A stretch of DNA of 64,000 nucleotides from CAWDMC01 sp963803295 (GCA_963803295.1 CAWDMC010000005.1:1-64000); one strand, 5' to 3'; shown: positions 32,248 through 41,074, numbered from the stretch's first letter. Notes: a model not told the origin generated them from the sequence alone. A program made the numbers and translations.

Positions 32248-33291
32248 GTGAGACCGGAGGGTCTGAACAAAGATTTTGTCGTGATCGGAGAGAACATTCA
32301 TGCGACTCGCGTTGTCCTGCGGCGCGGCAAGCTTTTCACGAATACTCCTGACGGCCAGGAGGCGGTCGTCTATAAGGCGAAAAGTGGCGAAACGCGCTAT
32401 CTTATCGTGCCCGAGCAAGTGAAGCCGCGTCAGGATTATCAGGAAGGACGCATCAAGCACGTTGCCATCGCCGTGCGATCGGCTATGTCGGGGGATGAGG
32501 ACGGAAAGGAATACCTGCGGGTTATGGTCGATCGCCAGCTCAAGGGTGGGGCCGACTACCTTGACCTGAACGTCGATGAGGTATCGCTGCGCCGGCACGA
32601 GCAGATCGAGGCCATGCGCTGGCTGGTGGATTTTGTTGAGCCTCTTTCACCCGTGCCGGTGGCTATCGATTCTTCGAATTTCGAAATCATCAGGGCTGGG
32701 ATTGACGCCTGCCAGGGCAGCGCTGGGCCTCCCATGCTGAACTCCGCCTCGCTCGAAAGACGTGAAGCTCTAGACCTTGCCCGCGAGCGTAGCCTGCCGG
32801 TAATCGTTACGGCCGCGGGCGAAAGCGGCATGCCCCAGACCGCCGAGGAGCGGATAACGAACGCCTCCAGAATGATCGAGGCTGCCCTCGGCAAGGACAT
32901 CCCCCTCAGCCGGCTCTACGTCGATGCTCTTGTTTTCCCGATTTCCGTGGACATTCAGTTTGGCAACCACTATCTCGAAGCGATTCGGTCGTTGCGGGGG
33001 AAGTACGGAAACGAAATCCATCTGACCGGAGGCTTGAGCAACGTCTCCTTCGGCCTTCCTTGCCGGCGCTTGATTGGCGACACGTTCATGAAGCTGGCGG
33101 CTGAGGCCGGAGTGGATAGCGGCATCATCGATCCAGTAGCAACGGATGCCCGGCGGGTGTTTCTGGCCGATGGCGAGCGAAAGCGTTACCAACTCGCGCG
33201 CGACATGCTGCTTGGCCTCGACCGTAATTGCAAGACTTTTCTGCGTGCTTATCGCAAAGGCGAACTGGCCGAGGCAGTCGCGGGAGCGTGA
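32248..33291 (+). CDS. Methyltetrahydrofolate:corrinoid methyltransferase (AcsE/MtgA-like)
   Basis: This 347-aa pterin-binding TIM barrel moves methyl between corrinoid and tetrahydrofolate. The first 40 residues (NKDFVVIGENIHATRVVL) open the barrel; key segments are GADYLDLNVDEVS, VPVAIDSSNFEII, PMLNSASLER and EIHLTGGLSNVSFGLP, the order of AcsE, MtvA and MtgA. This would link the corrinoid protein to the folate one-carbon pool. The start codon GTG 32248 follows GAGGAGG. Its stop overlaps an ATG of the next small gene, so those two are coupled. Confidence 0.92.
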   Translation: MRPEGLNKDFVVIGENIHATRVVLRRGKLFTNTPDGQEAVVYKAKSGETRYLIVPEQVKPRQDYQEGRIKHVAIAVRSAMSGDEDGKEYLRVMVDRQLKGGADYLDLNVDEVSLRRHEQIEAMRWLVDFVEPLSPVPVAIDSSNFEIIRAGIDACQGSAGPPMLNSASLERREALDLARERSLPVIVTAAGESGMPQTAEERITNASRMIEAALGKDIPLSRLYVDALVFPISVDIQFGNHYLEAIRSLRGKYGNEIHLTGGLSNVSFGLPCRRLIGDTFMKLAAEAGVDSGIIDPVATDARRVFLADGERKRYQLARDMLLGLDRNCKTFLRAYRKGELAEAVAGA

Positions 33292-33293
33292 TG

Positions 33294-33566
33294 ATGGCAC
33301 AGTATCAGATCCTCTATTGGAAGCACATTCCGGCCCAGGTGAAGGTCTCTGAAACTGGTAAGAAGACGATCTCGCGTCCCCTGCCTGCGAAGTTCCAGAC
33401 TGAGATCGACAGGATCGCCATGGTCGAAGGTCTTGCCGGCACCGACGATTATCTGAACCAGTGGCAGTGGACGCCAAAGACCGACCGTCAAGGCAGTGCC
33501 GAAGAAGTCGCCGATTCGCTGGTTCGTGAACTGGAGGCGCAATTCGATCGAGAGCCTCGTCCCTGA
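33294..33566 (+). CDS. Small 'virulence factor' family protein
   Basis: The 90-aa product (ATG 33294; an ATG at 33291 overlaps the preceding TGA) reads QYQILYWKHIPAQVKV ... RPLPAKFQTEIDRIAM ... DDYLNQWQWTP. It has no membrane segment or Cys. I recall such short proteins, named 'virulence factor' family without a biochemical role, next to methyltetrahydrofolate:corrinoid methyltransferases in other bacteria; this is memory, not a search. Coupling to the upstream gene supports a shared role. Confidence 0.65.
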   Translation: MAQYQILYWKHIPAQVKVSETGKKTISRPLPAKFQTEIDRIAMVEGLAGTDDYLNQWQWTPKTDRQGSAEEVADSLVRELEAQFDREPRP

Positions 33567-33674
33567 TCCCACCTTGAAGCGTGCCATCCGCGTCTAACGC
33601 GAGCAGCGTATAATGAAGTGCTCCGTACGTGAAGCCCAATAGCGTCCCAGTCTCGCGAGAGGAGACGATCGCTT

Positions 33675-35225
33675 ATGCCCAAAGCTTACGACTTCGGCGA
33701 GATCCATCTTGAAGCCGGCGCCGATACGGAGCGCCGGCCGCGCGCGGTTGATCCAGACACACCTTTTCGAATTGCGATCCTGGGCGACTTCAGCGGGCGA
33801 GCCAATCGTGGGCAGTGTGAGCCCCTGGCGGGACGTAAACCCATTCTGGTGGATCGCGACAATTTCGACGTGGTCCTAACTCGAATCGGTCCAGCTCTGG
33901 AGCTGGCTGCGACCGGAGGTTCCCGGCTGAGGTTACATTTCACCGATCTCGACGATTTTCATCCGGATCAGCTCTTTGAACGCCTTACCATCTTTGCCAA
34001 GTTGCGCGAGATCCGGCAGAAGCTGGCCGATCCCGCCAGTTTCAAGAGCGCGGCTGCAGAACTTGGCGTGGTCGGGACCGGAACGGCTGCTGCTCCATCC
34101 CATAAAGAGCAGCAGAAGGCGGTTGAGCGATCCACGGCCAGAGCCGACGCGGCTTCTCTGGCGTCGGGCAGCCTGCTAGACAGCGTTGTCGACCAATCGA
34201 TGAATGAGGCAACCAACGAGGCTGCCCAAAGCGCGGTAGAGTCCCGGCCCGCACGAGCGCCCGACGAGCTCCGCGAATTTGTGCGGCGAGTCGTTGCGCC
34301 GCACCTCGTGGCCGGCGCCGATCCGCGCCAGCCTGAACTGCTGGCCAAAGTCGATCGGGCCACCAGCGAGGCCATGCGAGTGTTGCTGCACCATCCGGAA
34401 TTCCAGGCGCTCGAAGCGGCCTGGCGGGCGATCTTCATGCTGGTCCGGCGGATTGAAACCGACGAGCAACTCAAACTGTATCTCGTGGATGTTTCGAAGG
34501 ATGAACTTGCGCTTGATCTTGCTTCCTCGACCGATCTCGCCCAAACCGGCACTTATAAGTTGCTGGCCGGACCCACAGAGACTCCGGAAGCTGCGCCGTG
34601 GGCAGTGATCGCCGGCAACTACGTGTTTGAGGCGAGCGAAAAGGACGCGGAGCTGCTGGGCCGCCTGGCTAGGATCGCCAAGTCGGCCGGAGCGCCATTT
34701 GTGGCGGAAGCCGATCCCGCTGTGGTCGAACTCGCCGCGACTGGCCAGAGCGCTGTGGCTGAGGCCTGGAGAGCACTGCGACACTTGCGTGAGGCAGGTT
34801 GGGTTGGTCTCGCCTTGCCGCGCTTCCTCTTGCGCTTGCCCTATGGCAAGGAAACCGACTCCACCGAACGGTTCGATTTCGAGGAGATGCCTGATATTCC
34901 GCCCGAGCACCAGGACTATCTTTGGGCCAATCCCGCTTTCGCCTCGGTGCTTCTGCTGGCTGAGGCGTTCAGCGACTACGGCTGGGACCTCCGGCCTGGT
35001 GTCCATTCTGAGATCAGCGGCCTGCCTCTACACCTCTACCGCGAGGGCGGCGAAGCAGTCGCCAAACCTTGTGCGGAGATCCTACTCACCGAATCGGCCG
35101 CAGAGGAGATCCTGGAGAGCGGAGTGATGCCACTGGTTTCGATCAAGGGCCGGGACGTGGTCCGTCTGCTGCGCTTTCAGTCGATTGCCGATCCGCTGAC
35201 GGCACTAGGAGGGCGGTGGAACTGA
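33675..35225 (+). CDS. TssB-TssC fusion, contractile-sheath protein of type VI secretion type
   Basis: The 516-aa protein joins both sheath subunits. Residues about 25-140 match TssB: FRIAILGDFSGR, DRDNFDVVLTRIGP, FTDLDDFHPDQLFERL. After an Ala/Ser-rich linker (about 140-200), residues 205-515 match TssC: LLHHPEFQALEAAWRAIFMLVRR, then VSKDELALDL and the C-terminal FLLRLPYGKETDS with FDFEEMP. Type VI sheaths normally use two separate proteins. No baseplate, Hcp, VgrG, ClpV or membrane-complex gene is in the window. Two methyltransferase genes follow within 26 bp each, in the same direction, implying an operon. What it assembles with is unknown. Confidence 0.82.
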   Translation: MPKAYDFGEIHLEAGADTERRPRAVDPDTPFRIAILGDFSGRANRGQCEPLAGRKPILVDRDNFDVVLTRIGPALELAATGGSRLRLHFTDLDDFHPDQLFERLTIFAKLREIRQKLADPASFKSAAAELGVVGTGTAAAPSHKEQQKAVERSTARADAASLASGSLLDSVVDQSMNEATNEAAQSAVESRPARAPDELREFVRRVVAPHLVAGADPRQPELLAKVDRATSEAMRVLLHHPEFQALEAAWRAIFMLVRRIETDEQLKLYLVDVSKDELALDLASSTDLAQTGTYKLLAGPTETPEAAPWAVIAGNYVFEASEKDAELLGRLARIAKSAGAPFVAEADPAVVELAATGQSAVAEAWRALRHLREAGWVGLALPRFLLRLPYGKETDSTERFDFEEMPDIPPEHQDYLWANPAFASVLLLAEAFSDYGWDLRPGVHSEISGLPLHLYREGGEAVAKPCAEILLTESAAEEILESGVMPLVSIKGRDVVRLLRFQSIADPLTALGGRWN

Positions 35226-35250
35226 AGAGGCCCGGAGCTCGAATCACCTC

Positions 35251-36816
35251 ATGACCGATCCTTACCACGAAGTTCCCTATCCCGGTCTCGCTTTCCCGCA
35301 GACGCATCCTGACCGTTTGGCGACTCTCGCGGCGCTCTTCGGGCTCGATGCGCCGCCCGCGGGACGCTGCCGCGTGCTTGAGATCGGCTGCGGCGACGGC
35401 GGGAATCTCATTCCCATGGCCTTCGGGCTACCGGAGTCGGAGTTCCTCGGCATCGATCTCGCGGAAGAGGCAATCGCTTCCGGCCGGGAGTTGATCGCCA
35501 CGCTCGGCCTGAGCAATATCAGCCTGCGTGCGCAAGACATTCTCGAGATCGCGCCGGACATCGGCCAGCTTGATTACATTGTCTGCCATGGCGTTTACTC
35601 GTGGGTGCCGGAAGCCGTCCGAGAGAAGATCTTGCAGATCTGTGCCTCGAACCTCGCACCTAAAGGGGTGGCCTTCGTCAGCTACAACACCTATCCGGGC
35701 GGCCATCTGCGCAACATGCTCCGCGAGATGATGCTGTACCGGGCAGAGGGGATTCTCGAGCCCGAGCGCAAGATCCAGGAATCGCGCTCGCTCGTGCGGT
35801 TCCTGGCGGAGACGGCCTCAGCTTCGGACGCCTATGGGCTCTTCCTGCGGGAAGAACTGCAACAAGGCCTCGAGCGGAACGACGCGCTGCTTTATCACGA
35901 CGATTTGGCGCCGGTAAATTCCCGCGTCTACTTCCATCAATTCAACACCCTCGCCGCCCGGCACGGCCTGGACTACCTGGTGGACGCCGAATTGAATGAT
36001 CATCGCTTCCGGCCTCAGCTGGCCGAGTGCCTACGTCCGCTGGCTGAAAACGATCTGATCAAGCGCGAACAGTATTTCGACTTCCTCAGCTGCCGCACCT
36101 TTCGCCAGACGCTGCTTTGTCACCTGGAAACAGCCCCGGAGCGCAGCCTGCGTCCGGAACGGCTGACGGCTTTTCGTTTTGCCTCGCCGGTCGAGTCCAC
36201 ACCGGCTAACCCTGACGTGAACTCTCCCGCTGTGGTGAAATTTCAGGGAAGGCGTAAGGCCAGCCTGAGCACAGGACATCCGTTGGCGAAGGCCGCGCTG
36301 GTGGAACTCGGACGCCAGTGGCCGTGCTCGCTCAGCTTCAACGAACTGCTGGCACGCGTGCGGCTGCGCCTCGGTCGGTCGGCCGCCGGCGCTAATCCTG
36401 ATGGCCTGGTCTATGATTCGCGCGAATTAGCCGAGATTCTGTTGCTGGCTTGCGGAGCGAATCTTGCCGAGCCGCACCTTGCCTTGGAGCGCTTCACCAC
36501 GGAGCCCGGTCCGAGACCTGAGGCAAGCGCTCTGGCTCGGGCCCAACTCCGCCTGGGCCGCACCCTCACCAACCTGCGACACGAGCCCGTCGAACCGCAA
36601 GATCTACTCTCGCGGCGCCTGCTCGCGCTTCTCGACGGTACCCGTGATCGTGAGGAGCTCGGCAGGGAACTCGCGGATCTGGTGAAGTCCGGGGCGGTGG
36701 TCCTCGAGGAGAATGGCCGGCCGCTTGAGGGCGACGCTAGGATAGCCGCGTTCATCGCTTCCGGGCTCGAAGTGAGTCTCCATCAGCTGGCGCGCATGGC
36801 CCTGTTGGTAAGCTAA
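35251..36816 (+). CDS. SAM-dependent methyltransferase with regulatory domain (protein lysine methyltransferase-like)
   Basis: This 521-aa protein has a class I SAM domain with motif I VLEIGCGDGGNLIP (residues 43-56) and FLGIDLAEEAI, then a helical regulatory domain (about 215-300, EELQQGLERNDALLYHDDLAP ... FNTLAARHGLDYLVDAEL). The C-terminal third is winged-helix-like (LGRQWPCSLSFNELLARVRL). This is the plan of rickettsial PKMT1/2, which methylate lysines of a surface protein. It starts 26 bp after the sheath fusion gene and precedes another methyltransferase by 23 bp. The substrate may be the sheath protein; that is inference. Confidence 0.82.
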   Translation: MTDPYHEVPYPGLAFPQTHPDRLATLAALFGLDAPPAGRCRVLEIGCGDGGNLIPMAFGLPESEFLGIDLAEEAIASGRELIATLGLSNISLRAQDILEIAPDIGQLDYIVCHGVYSWVPEAVREKILQICASNLAPKGVAFVSYNTYPGGHLRNMLREMMLYRAEGILEPERKIQESRSLVRFLAETASASDAYGLFLREELQQGLERNDALLYHDDLAPVNSRVYFHQFNTLAARHGLDYLVDAELNDHRFRPQLAECLRPLAENDLIKREQYFDFLSCRTFRQTLLCHLETAPERSLRPERLTAFRFASPVESTPANPDVNSPAVVKFQGRRKASLSTGHPLAKAALVELGRQWPCSLSFNELLARVRLRLGRSAAGANPDGLVYDSRELAEILLLACGANLAEPHLALERFTTEPGPRPEASALARAQLRLGRTLTNLRHEPVEPQDLLSRRLLALLDGTRDREELGRELADLVKSGAVVLEENGRPLEGDARIAAFIASGLEVSLHQLARMALLVS

Positions 36817-36838
36817 CTGTGCACCGTGAAGGGCTCGT

Positions 36839-38323
36839 ATGATCCCGCTTCGCTTTCGTTCCGCCGAAGATTTTGTTGCGCTACGCACCACGCTGATCGA
36901 AATCCCTTTCACCGAAAAGGCCATTTGCGAGCGCTTCGGGATCGAGCGCATCCACGATTTCCCCCTGATGCGCCAGCAGCGCGGCCTTTCGGCCGAGATC
37001 GCGGATGCATTGGAACTGATGGTGCGCCTGTACCTCGATGCCAAATCGGCGCGCTGGGAGCACCTTCGCTCATTACTTTCCGCTTCAGTTATTCAGCTTC
37101 TTGAAGACTTCGGCCTCCTGGTGCGCGATCACGACGATCCTGCCATCTGCCGTGCGACTGTGCTGCTACATCCCTACGGGTCGCTCTACATTGCATCCGA
37201 TAACATTGCGGATCCGCATTTTTTGGCTGAAGATTTTGTTTTCCCGGCGCTTACTCCTAACACGCGCGACTTCCTCGACACGCTTCCCGACGAGCCTTGC
37301 GAGCATTTTCTGGACCTTTGCGCTGGTACCGGCATCGCGGCGCTGGTGGCGGCCTCGGGATATGGGCGCTGCGCGTGGGCCTCGGATATCACAGCGCGGT
37401 CGGCCGCCTTCGCAGAGTTCAATCGGCGGTTGAACGACCTTGCCAACGTCATCTCGCTTCAAGGCGACCTCTACACTCCTTTCGGCGAGCGGTCCTTCGA
37501 TCGCATTGTGGCTCACCCGCCTTACATGCCCACTCCCGCGCAGGCACACGTGTTCAGTGATGGTGGCGAGGACGGGGAGATGATCACGCGGCGCATCATC
37601 GAGGGTCTGCCGCGATATCTGCGGCCAGGCGGACGGTTCTACTCGACGGCGGTGCTCTCGGATCGTCGAGAAGCGAAAATTGAGAAACGCGTCCGCCAGA
37701 TGCTGGGCCCCGCCGAAGCGGAATTCGACCTTTTAGTGTTCGAGCGTGAGGCCTATACGCCGGTTGAGTACAGCCTGCGCTCGCCGGCGCTTAGCGACGC
37801 GACCCCGGCCGAGAGGGAAGCTATGCTGTCGCTGCTCGCGCAATTTGAGATAGAGCAACTGGTGAAGTGCTCGCTGATCGTGCAGCGGCTCCCCTCAGAG
37901 CGACCTTGCTTCACGGCCCGCCGCCGGAAGGGAGAAAGGTCGGGCCGCCGTGAGATGGAATGGCTACGACGCTGGGAAACAGCATCCACAGGGCCGGGGC
38001 ACTTGGCGGACCTGCTCGAGGCGCGACCGCTGGCCTCGCCTGAGGTTCGCTTCCAGCTAACGAACAAGTTGATTGAAGGCCAATGGGTGGCTAGCGACTG
38101 CTGGCTCGAGAGCGATATGCCGTTCCCGGTGAGAGCGCAAACGCCCTTCTGGACCGCCAGCCTGATTGCACGTGCTGATGGTAAGAAGACGGCTCGCCAG
38201 CTTTTGCAGGATTTTACAACCAGCCAGATCCTGCCGGCTGACACCCGCGCCGAGGATTTCGTTCAGGTCGTGCACACCTTCATCTCGGCCGGGTTCTTAG
38301 GACTCGAAGGCTTCAGCCGCTGA
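36839..38323 (+). CDS. Class I SAM-dependent methyltransferase (HemK/RlmG-like PPY motif)
   Basis: The central SAM domain has motif I FLDLCAGTGIAALVAA (about 155-170), WASDITARSAAFAEFN and the acceptor motif IVAHPPYMPTP, an (N/D/H)PPY of enzymes that methylate amide or exocyclic amino groups. The N-terminal 150 residues form a separate helical domain (LIEIPFTEKAICERFGIERI ... LEDFGLLVRDHDD). The C-terminal tail (RADGKKTARQLLQDF ... FLGLEGFS) resembles the winged end of the neighbouring methyltransferase. At 494 aa it is much longer than a minimal methyltransferase. The last gene of the sheath operon. Confidence 0.78.
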   Translation: MIPLRFRSAEDFVALRTTLIEIPFTEKAICERFGIERIHDFPLMRQQRGLSAEIADALELMVRLYLDAKSARWEHLRSLLSASVIQLLEDFGLLVRDHDDPAICRATVLLHPYGSLYIASDNIADPHFLAEDFVFPALTPNTRDFLDTLPDEPCEHFLDLCAGTGIAALVAASGYGRCAWASDITARSAAFAEFNRRLNDLANVISLQGDLYTPFGERSFDRIVAHPPYMPTPAQAHVFSDGGEDGEMITRRIIEGLPRYLRPGGRFYSTAVLSDRREAKIEKRVRQMLGPAEAEFDLLVFEREAYTPVEYSLRSPALSDATPAEREAMLSLLAQFEIEQLVKCSLIVQRLPSERPCFTARRRKGERSGRREMEWLRRWETASTGPGHLADLLEARPLASPEVRFQLTNKLIEGQWVASDCWLESDMPFPVRAQTPFWTASLIARADGKKTARQLLQDFTTSQILPADTRAEDFVQVVHTFISAGFLGLEGFSR

Positions 38324-38326
38324 CTC

Positions 38327-38865
38327 CCGTGCTCCGCACTTTCCCGAGCGCCAGGCAGATCGCCAGTGCTGTCCCCGGCTCTCCGCAAATTGTCAAAGAA
38401 CAAACCCGCAGACCTGACAGCAGGTGTGCGCGTAGCTTGCATCCGCCCGAGGCCATCTTAGCCTAGTCTCTAGCCTCTAGCCTGTACGCTAGCCTCCACA
38501 ACTATACTCCCGAGATTCTTGCGTGTCAAGGAATATTTACTATATTCCCCTGCGATAAGCGGCCAGTTACGGCACGGTTTGGTGCAGTGGGCTTTGCGTC
38601 CCGCAGGCATGCCCGAACGCGTCTCATGATCGCGCATGAATGAAACTGAGAGTCTCTCGAAGCAGATACCAGGCAGCATTTCGGAGGTCATGTTCTTTCA
38701 ACAACATCGTGGGTCCGATTTCTCACTTTGAGCGACGGCCCACAGAGCCTCTGCCTACGCCCGGAAGGCGCCCGCGCTCTCCCATACCTTGCGCTTCTTG
38801 GGAGACGGTGCATTTGTCCAGGACAACGGGCTTCCGCGCTAATCGAGCCCCAATCTAGGCTAGTC
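38327..38865. other. Intergenic stretch without recognised genes
   Basis: I find no plausible coding region. The stretch contains a few short CTAGCCT iterations near 38460-38500 and no clear promoter. It separates the sheath operon from a repeat-rich zone. Confidence 0.5.
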
Positions 38866-39003
38866 TAGCAGGCTGCGGGAAACCCTCCGAAGTTGTCATC
38901 CTGAGTGTAGCGAAGGATCTCGCTTTGTGTATTTTCAATGCAATGCGAAATTCTCCGTCGCCCGCGGCTCCTTGACACTAGCGACGAGTCTTTCCGCAGG
39001 CAC
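38866..39003. repeat. Dispersed MITE-like repeat copy 3
   Basis: The left end TAGCAGGCTGCGGGAAA and the right end GACGAGTCTTTCCGCAGGC are inverted. Inside lie TGTCATCCTGAG, GAAGGATCTCGC and TTGTGTATTTTCAATGCAAT, shared with copies at 18.9 and 29.9 kb. The right inner arm is shorter than in copy 2. Confidence 0.75.
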
Positions 39004-39043
39004 CAGCCTTTAGTCTAGTCTGGGAGCCCAAGCGGGCCCACCA

Positions 39044-39093
39044 TCCCGCAAAATCCCGCAGAAATCCCGCACCCTTTCCGCACTTTGCCCGCA
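39044..39093 (+). repeat. Five helically phased TCCCGCA iterations
   Basis: TCCCGCA occurs at 39044, 39054 and 39065, with variants TTCCGCA at 39076 and GCCCGCA at 39087. Spacing is 10, 11, 11 and 11 bp, one helical turn. No gene overlaps it convincingly. It could be an iteron-like or protein-binding array, or a relic of a coding repeat. Confidence 0.5.
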
Positions 39094-39387
39094 CCCCCTG
39101 TGGGGCTCGATCAGAAACCTTGCCGGCTCTGCCCTTTTTCCCCTGCCGTCGCGTCCTGTGACCGGGCTCACCGCAAGCAGTGATGGCCGTCACAGCCGGG
39201 GGGGGGACGCGGGTGATAAAAATCCGGGCGTAGTAGACCGCCGCGTTTGGCGACGACCACTTCCGGCCTCGATGGGGATCCCCGAACAAGCAGCGCGCCC
39301 GTACAACCGGTCGAGGATCCTATGTCTACCGGCCGGTAACCCGGCAAGGTCTCGGGCTAGCGTCGAATTTCCGCCGGGAAGAACCCG

Positions 39388-39770
39388 TGGGGGAAGCTTT
39401 TGCCGGACCACTGGCACGGCATTCTGTACCCACGATATCCTCTGACGATCTCCGAAGCGATGGAGACGATTAAAGTGAGCGCTACGCGACGGATCAACCG
39501 TGGCCGACAAACTCTGGGACCTTTTCAGTCGCGATTTTTCGACCGCGCGCTCAGGACAATGAAAGAGTATGGAGAGACCGTAAAATACATCCTATGGAAC
39601 CCGGTGCAGCGCGGGTACGTGGGCAAGCCCGAGGCATGGAATGGTCGAGCGCCAAGGAGTACGCCGGGGTCAGTCCGGGAGAACAGTTGGAGGCGTGTGA
39701 ACTCACGATTGACCGCGTACAATTACCGGCCGAGCTTTCGGCCCGCTATGAAGCAAGCGTGACTCGACGA
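39388..39770 (+). pseudogene. REP-associated tyrosine transposase (RAYT) relic 1
   Basis: The core of a Y1 transposase is visible: LPDHWHGILYPRYPLTISEA (HUH motif HWH), then IKVSATRRIN, FQSRFFDRALRTMKEYGE and ILWNPVQRGYVGKPE. The N-terminal 50 residues are missing. A frameshift near 39630 moves the end (WSSAKEYAGVSPGEQLEACE, TIDRVQLPAELSAR) into another frame. A REP palindrome follows at 39783. Not functional. Confidence 0.8.
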
Positions 39771-39782
39771 GGGGAAAAAGCC

Positions 39783-39809
39783 GCAGACTTTGAAAAGCAC
39801 AAAGTCTGC
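39783..39809. repeat. REP palindrome a
   Basis: GCAGACTTTG and CAAAGTCTGC form perfect 10-bp arms around seven bases. It is directly downstream of RAYT relic 1 and similar to the palindromes at 40260, 40439 and 41048. Confidence 0.75.
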
Positions 39810-39901
39810 GCTACGCTCGCTGGGGTGGCGAAGTTCGCATTTGATTTCTCCACATTCGCATATGGATACCTGTTCGCATGCCAGCAGTGAGGCACAGCGC
39901 T

Positions 39902-40210
39902 ATGGACTTCTTGGTTGTCACCGGCGTCGCGCTTGGGTTTTTGCTGGTGAGTTGGGTTTACGGCCGCGTGCTTAGCGCTGGCCGACCACTCAATGCCTTT
40001 AAGAGAATAATCCTCGTTTATGGTTTTATGTTCGTGCTGGGGACAGGTTATCTCATGCTAATTGTGGCCGACCTGCACTGGCCGAAAGAGTTGCTGTTTC
40101 CAATGATCGGAGTCTGGGGAGCAGTCGTGGCGCTTGTGGCTTGGTGGCGGTACCGACGGGGGATCGTGTGCGGAGCGAGTGGGCAGCGACCTCCATCAAG
40201 AGGAGGGTAA
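39902..40210 (+). CDS. Small hypothetical membrane protein
   Basis: From ATG 39902 the product is 102 aa with three predicted membrane helices: about 2-20 (DFLVVTGVALGFLLVSWVYG), 33-54 (IILVYGFMFVLGTGYLML) and 65-83 (LLFPMIGVWGAVVALVAWW), then a short basic tail. I do not recognise it. It lies between a RAYT relic and the REP duplication. The regular alternation of hydrophobic helices and charged turns suggests a real gene, but support is limited. Confidence 0.45.
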   Translation: MDFLVVTGVALGFLLVSWVYGRVLSAGRPLNAFKRIILVYGFMFVLGTGYLMLIVADLHWPKELLFPMIGVWGAVVALVAWWRYRRGIVCGASGQRPPSRGG

Positions 40211-40259
40211 GCCCCCGACCCGCTGGCGGGAGATATCACCAATCCGCAGCGAGCGTAGC

Positions 40260-40612
40260 GCAGAGTTTCGCTTCCCAGAAACTCTGCGGCTTTTCGCGGG
40301 TTATAATCTGCTTTGTGTCCCGTCTGCGCAGGATTGTCCTCTCCGATCACTATTTCTTCGTGACCTGCTGTCTTCTGCGCGGGCGCCGCTTTCTATCCGA
40401 AGATGAATTCAGGGTTCTGTCCCCAGCGAGCTTGCAATGCAGAGTTTCGCTTCCCAGAAACTCTGCGGCTTTTCGCGGGTTATAATCCGCTTTGTGTCCC
40501 GTCTGCGCAGGATTGTCCTCTCCGATCACTATTTCTTCGTGACCTGCTGTCTTCTGCGCGGGCGCCGCTTTTCTCTCCGAAGATGAATTCAGGATTCTGT
40601 CCCGAGTAGTTG
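40260..40612 (+). repeat. Tandem duplication (179-bp unit) of REP palindrome plus RAYT 5' end
   Basis: Unit 1 (40260-40438) and unit 2 (40439 to about 40612) are nearly identical. Each opens with the palindrome GCAGAGTTTC..GAAACTCTGC (28 nt), then GCGGCTTTTCGCGGGTTATAAT and the RAYT start reading LRRIVLSDHYFFVTCCLLRG. Unit 2 differs by one added base in the CGCCGCTTT region, which breaks the frame into RAYT relic 2. The sequence shows two units directly. Confidence 0.85.
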
Positions 40613-41018
40613 GCGAGCGGCGAAAGGTGCACGGATTTATCCTTACGGTCTGGGTACTTTTACCGGACCACTGGCACGCCGTTATCTACCCGCGGCATCC
40701 CTTAACCATTTCCGACGTCGTGGAAGCGATTAAGGTGAGTGCGACACGGCGGATGAATGTCGGCAGGGAAACGCTGGGGCCGCTTTTTCAGTCGCGATTC
40801 TATGATCGCGCCTCAGAACAGTGGAAGAATACGGCAAAAGTGTCGAGTACCTTCACTGGAACCCGGTGCGGCGGGGCTACGTAGGCAGGCCCTGGTTTTG
40901 GAGATGGTCTAGCGCGAAGGAATATGCTGGAACCAGCCCGGGGAGAGCAACTGCACACTTGCGGGCTTACGATTGACCGAGTGAGACTACCGGCCGATCC
41001 TCGGGCTCTGCTATGAAG
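40496..41018 (+). pseudogene. REP-associated tyrosine transposase (RAYT) relic 2
   Basis: Pieces in order: RRIVLSDHYFFVTCCLLRGRR, frameshift, LSEDEFRILSRVVGERRKVH, GFILTVWVLLPDHWHAVIYP (HUH motif), IKVSATRRMNVGRETLGP, LFQSRFYDRA, frameshift near 40815, then VEYLHWNPVRRGYVG-like and WSSAKEYAGTSPG, TIDRVRLPADPRALL. At least three frameshifts. Compared with relic 1, the N-terminus is present. REP palindromes flank it at 40439 and 41048. Confidence 0.8.
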
Positions 41019-41047
41019 CAAGTGCGGCTCGACGAGAGGAAGAAGCC

Positions 41048-41074
41048 GCAGAGTTTGAACTGCACAAACTCTGC
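41048..41074. repeat. REP palindrome d
   Basis: GCAGAGTTTG and CAAACTCTGC arms around AACTGCA. It follows RAYT relic 2, mirroring palindrome a after relic 1. Confidence 0.75.

Noticed and set aside
26473..33566. Wood-Ljungdahl (acetyl-CoA) pathway locus
   Set aside because: No CODH/ACS subunits, formate-tetrahydrofolate ligase or related genes are present; only the corrinoid methyl-transfer part exists.
33675..38323. A full type VI secretion locus
   Set aside because: Only the TssB-TssC fusion matches; Hcp, VgrG, TssK, TssF, TssG, ClpV, TssM and TssL are absent from the window.
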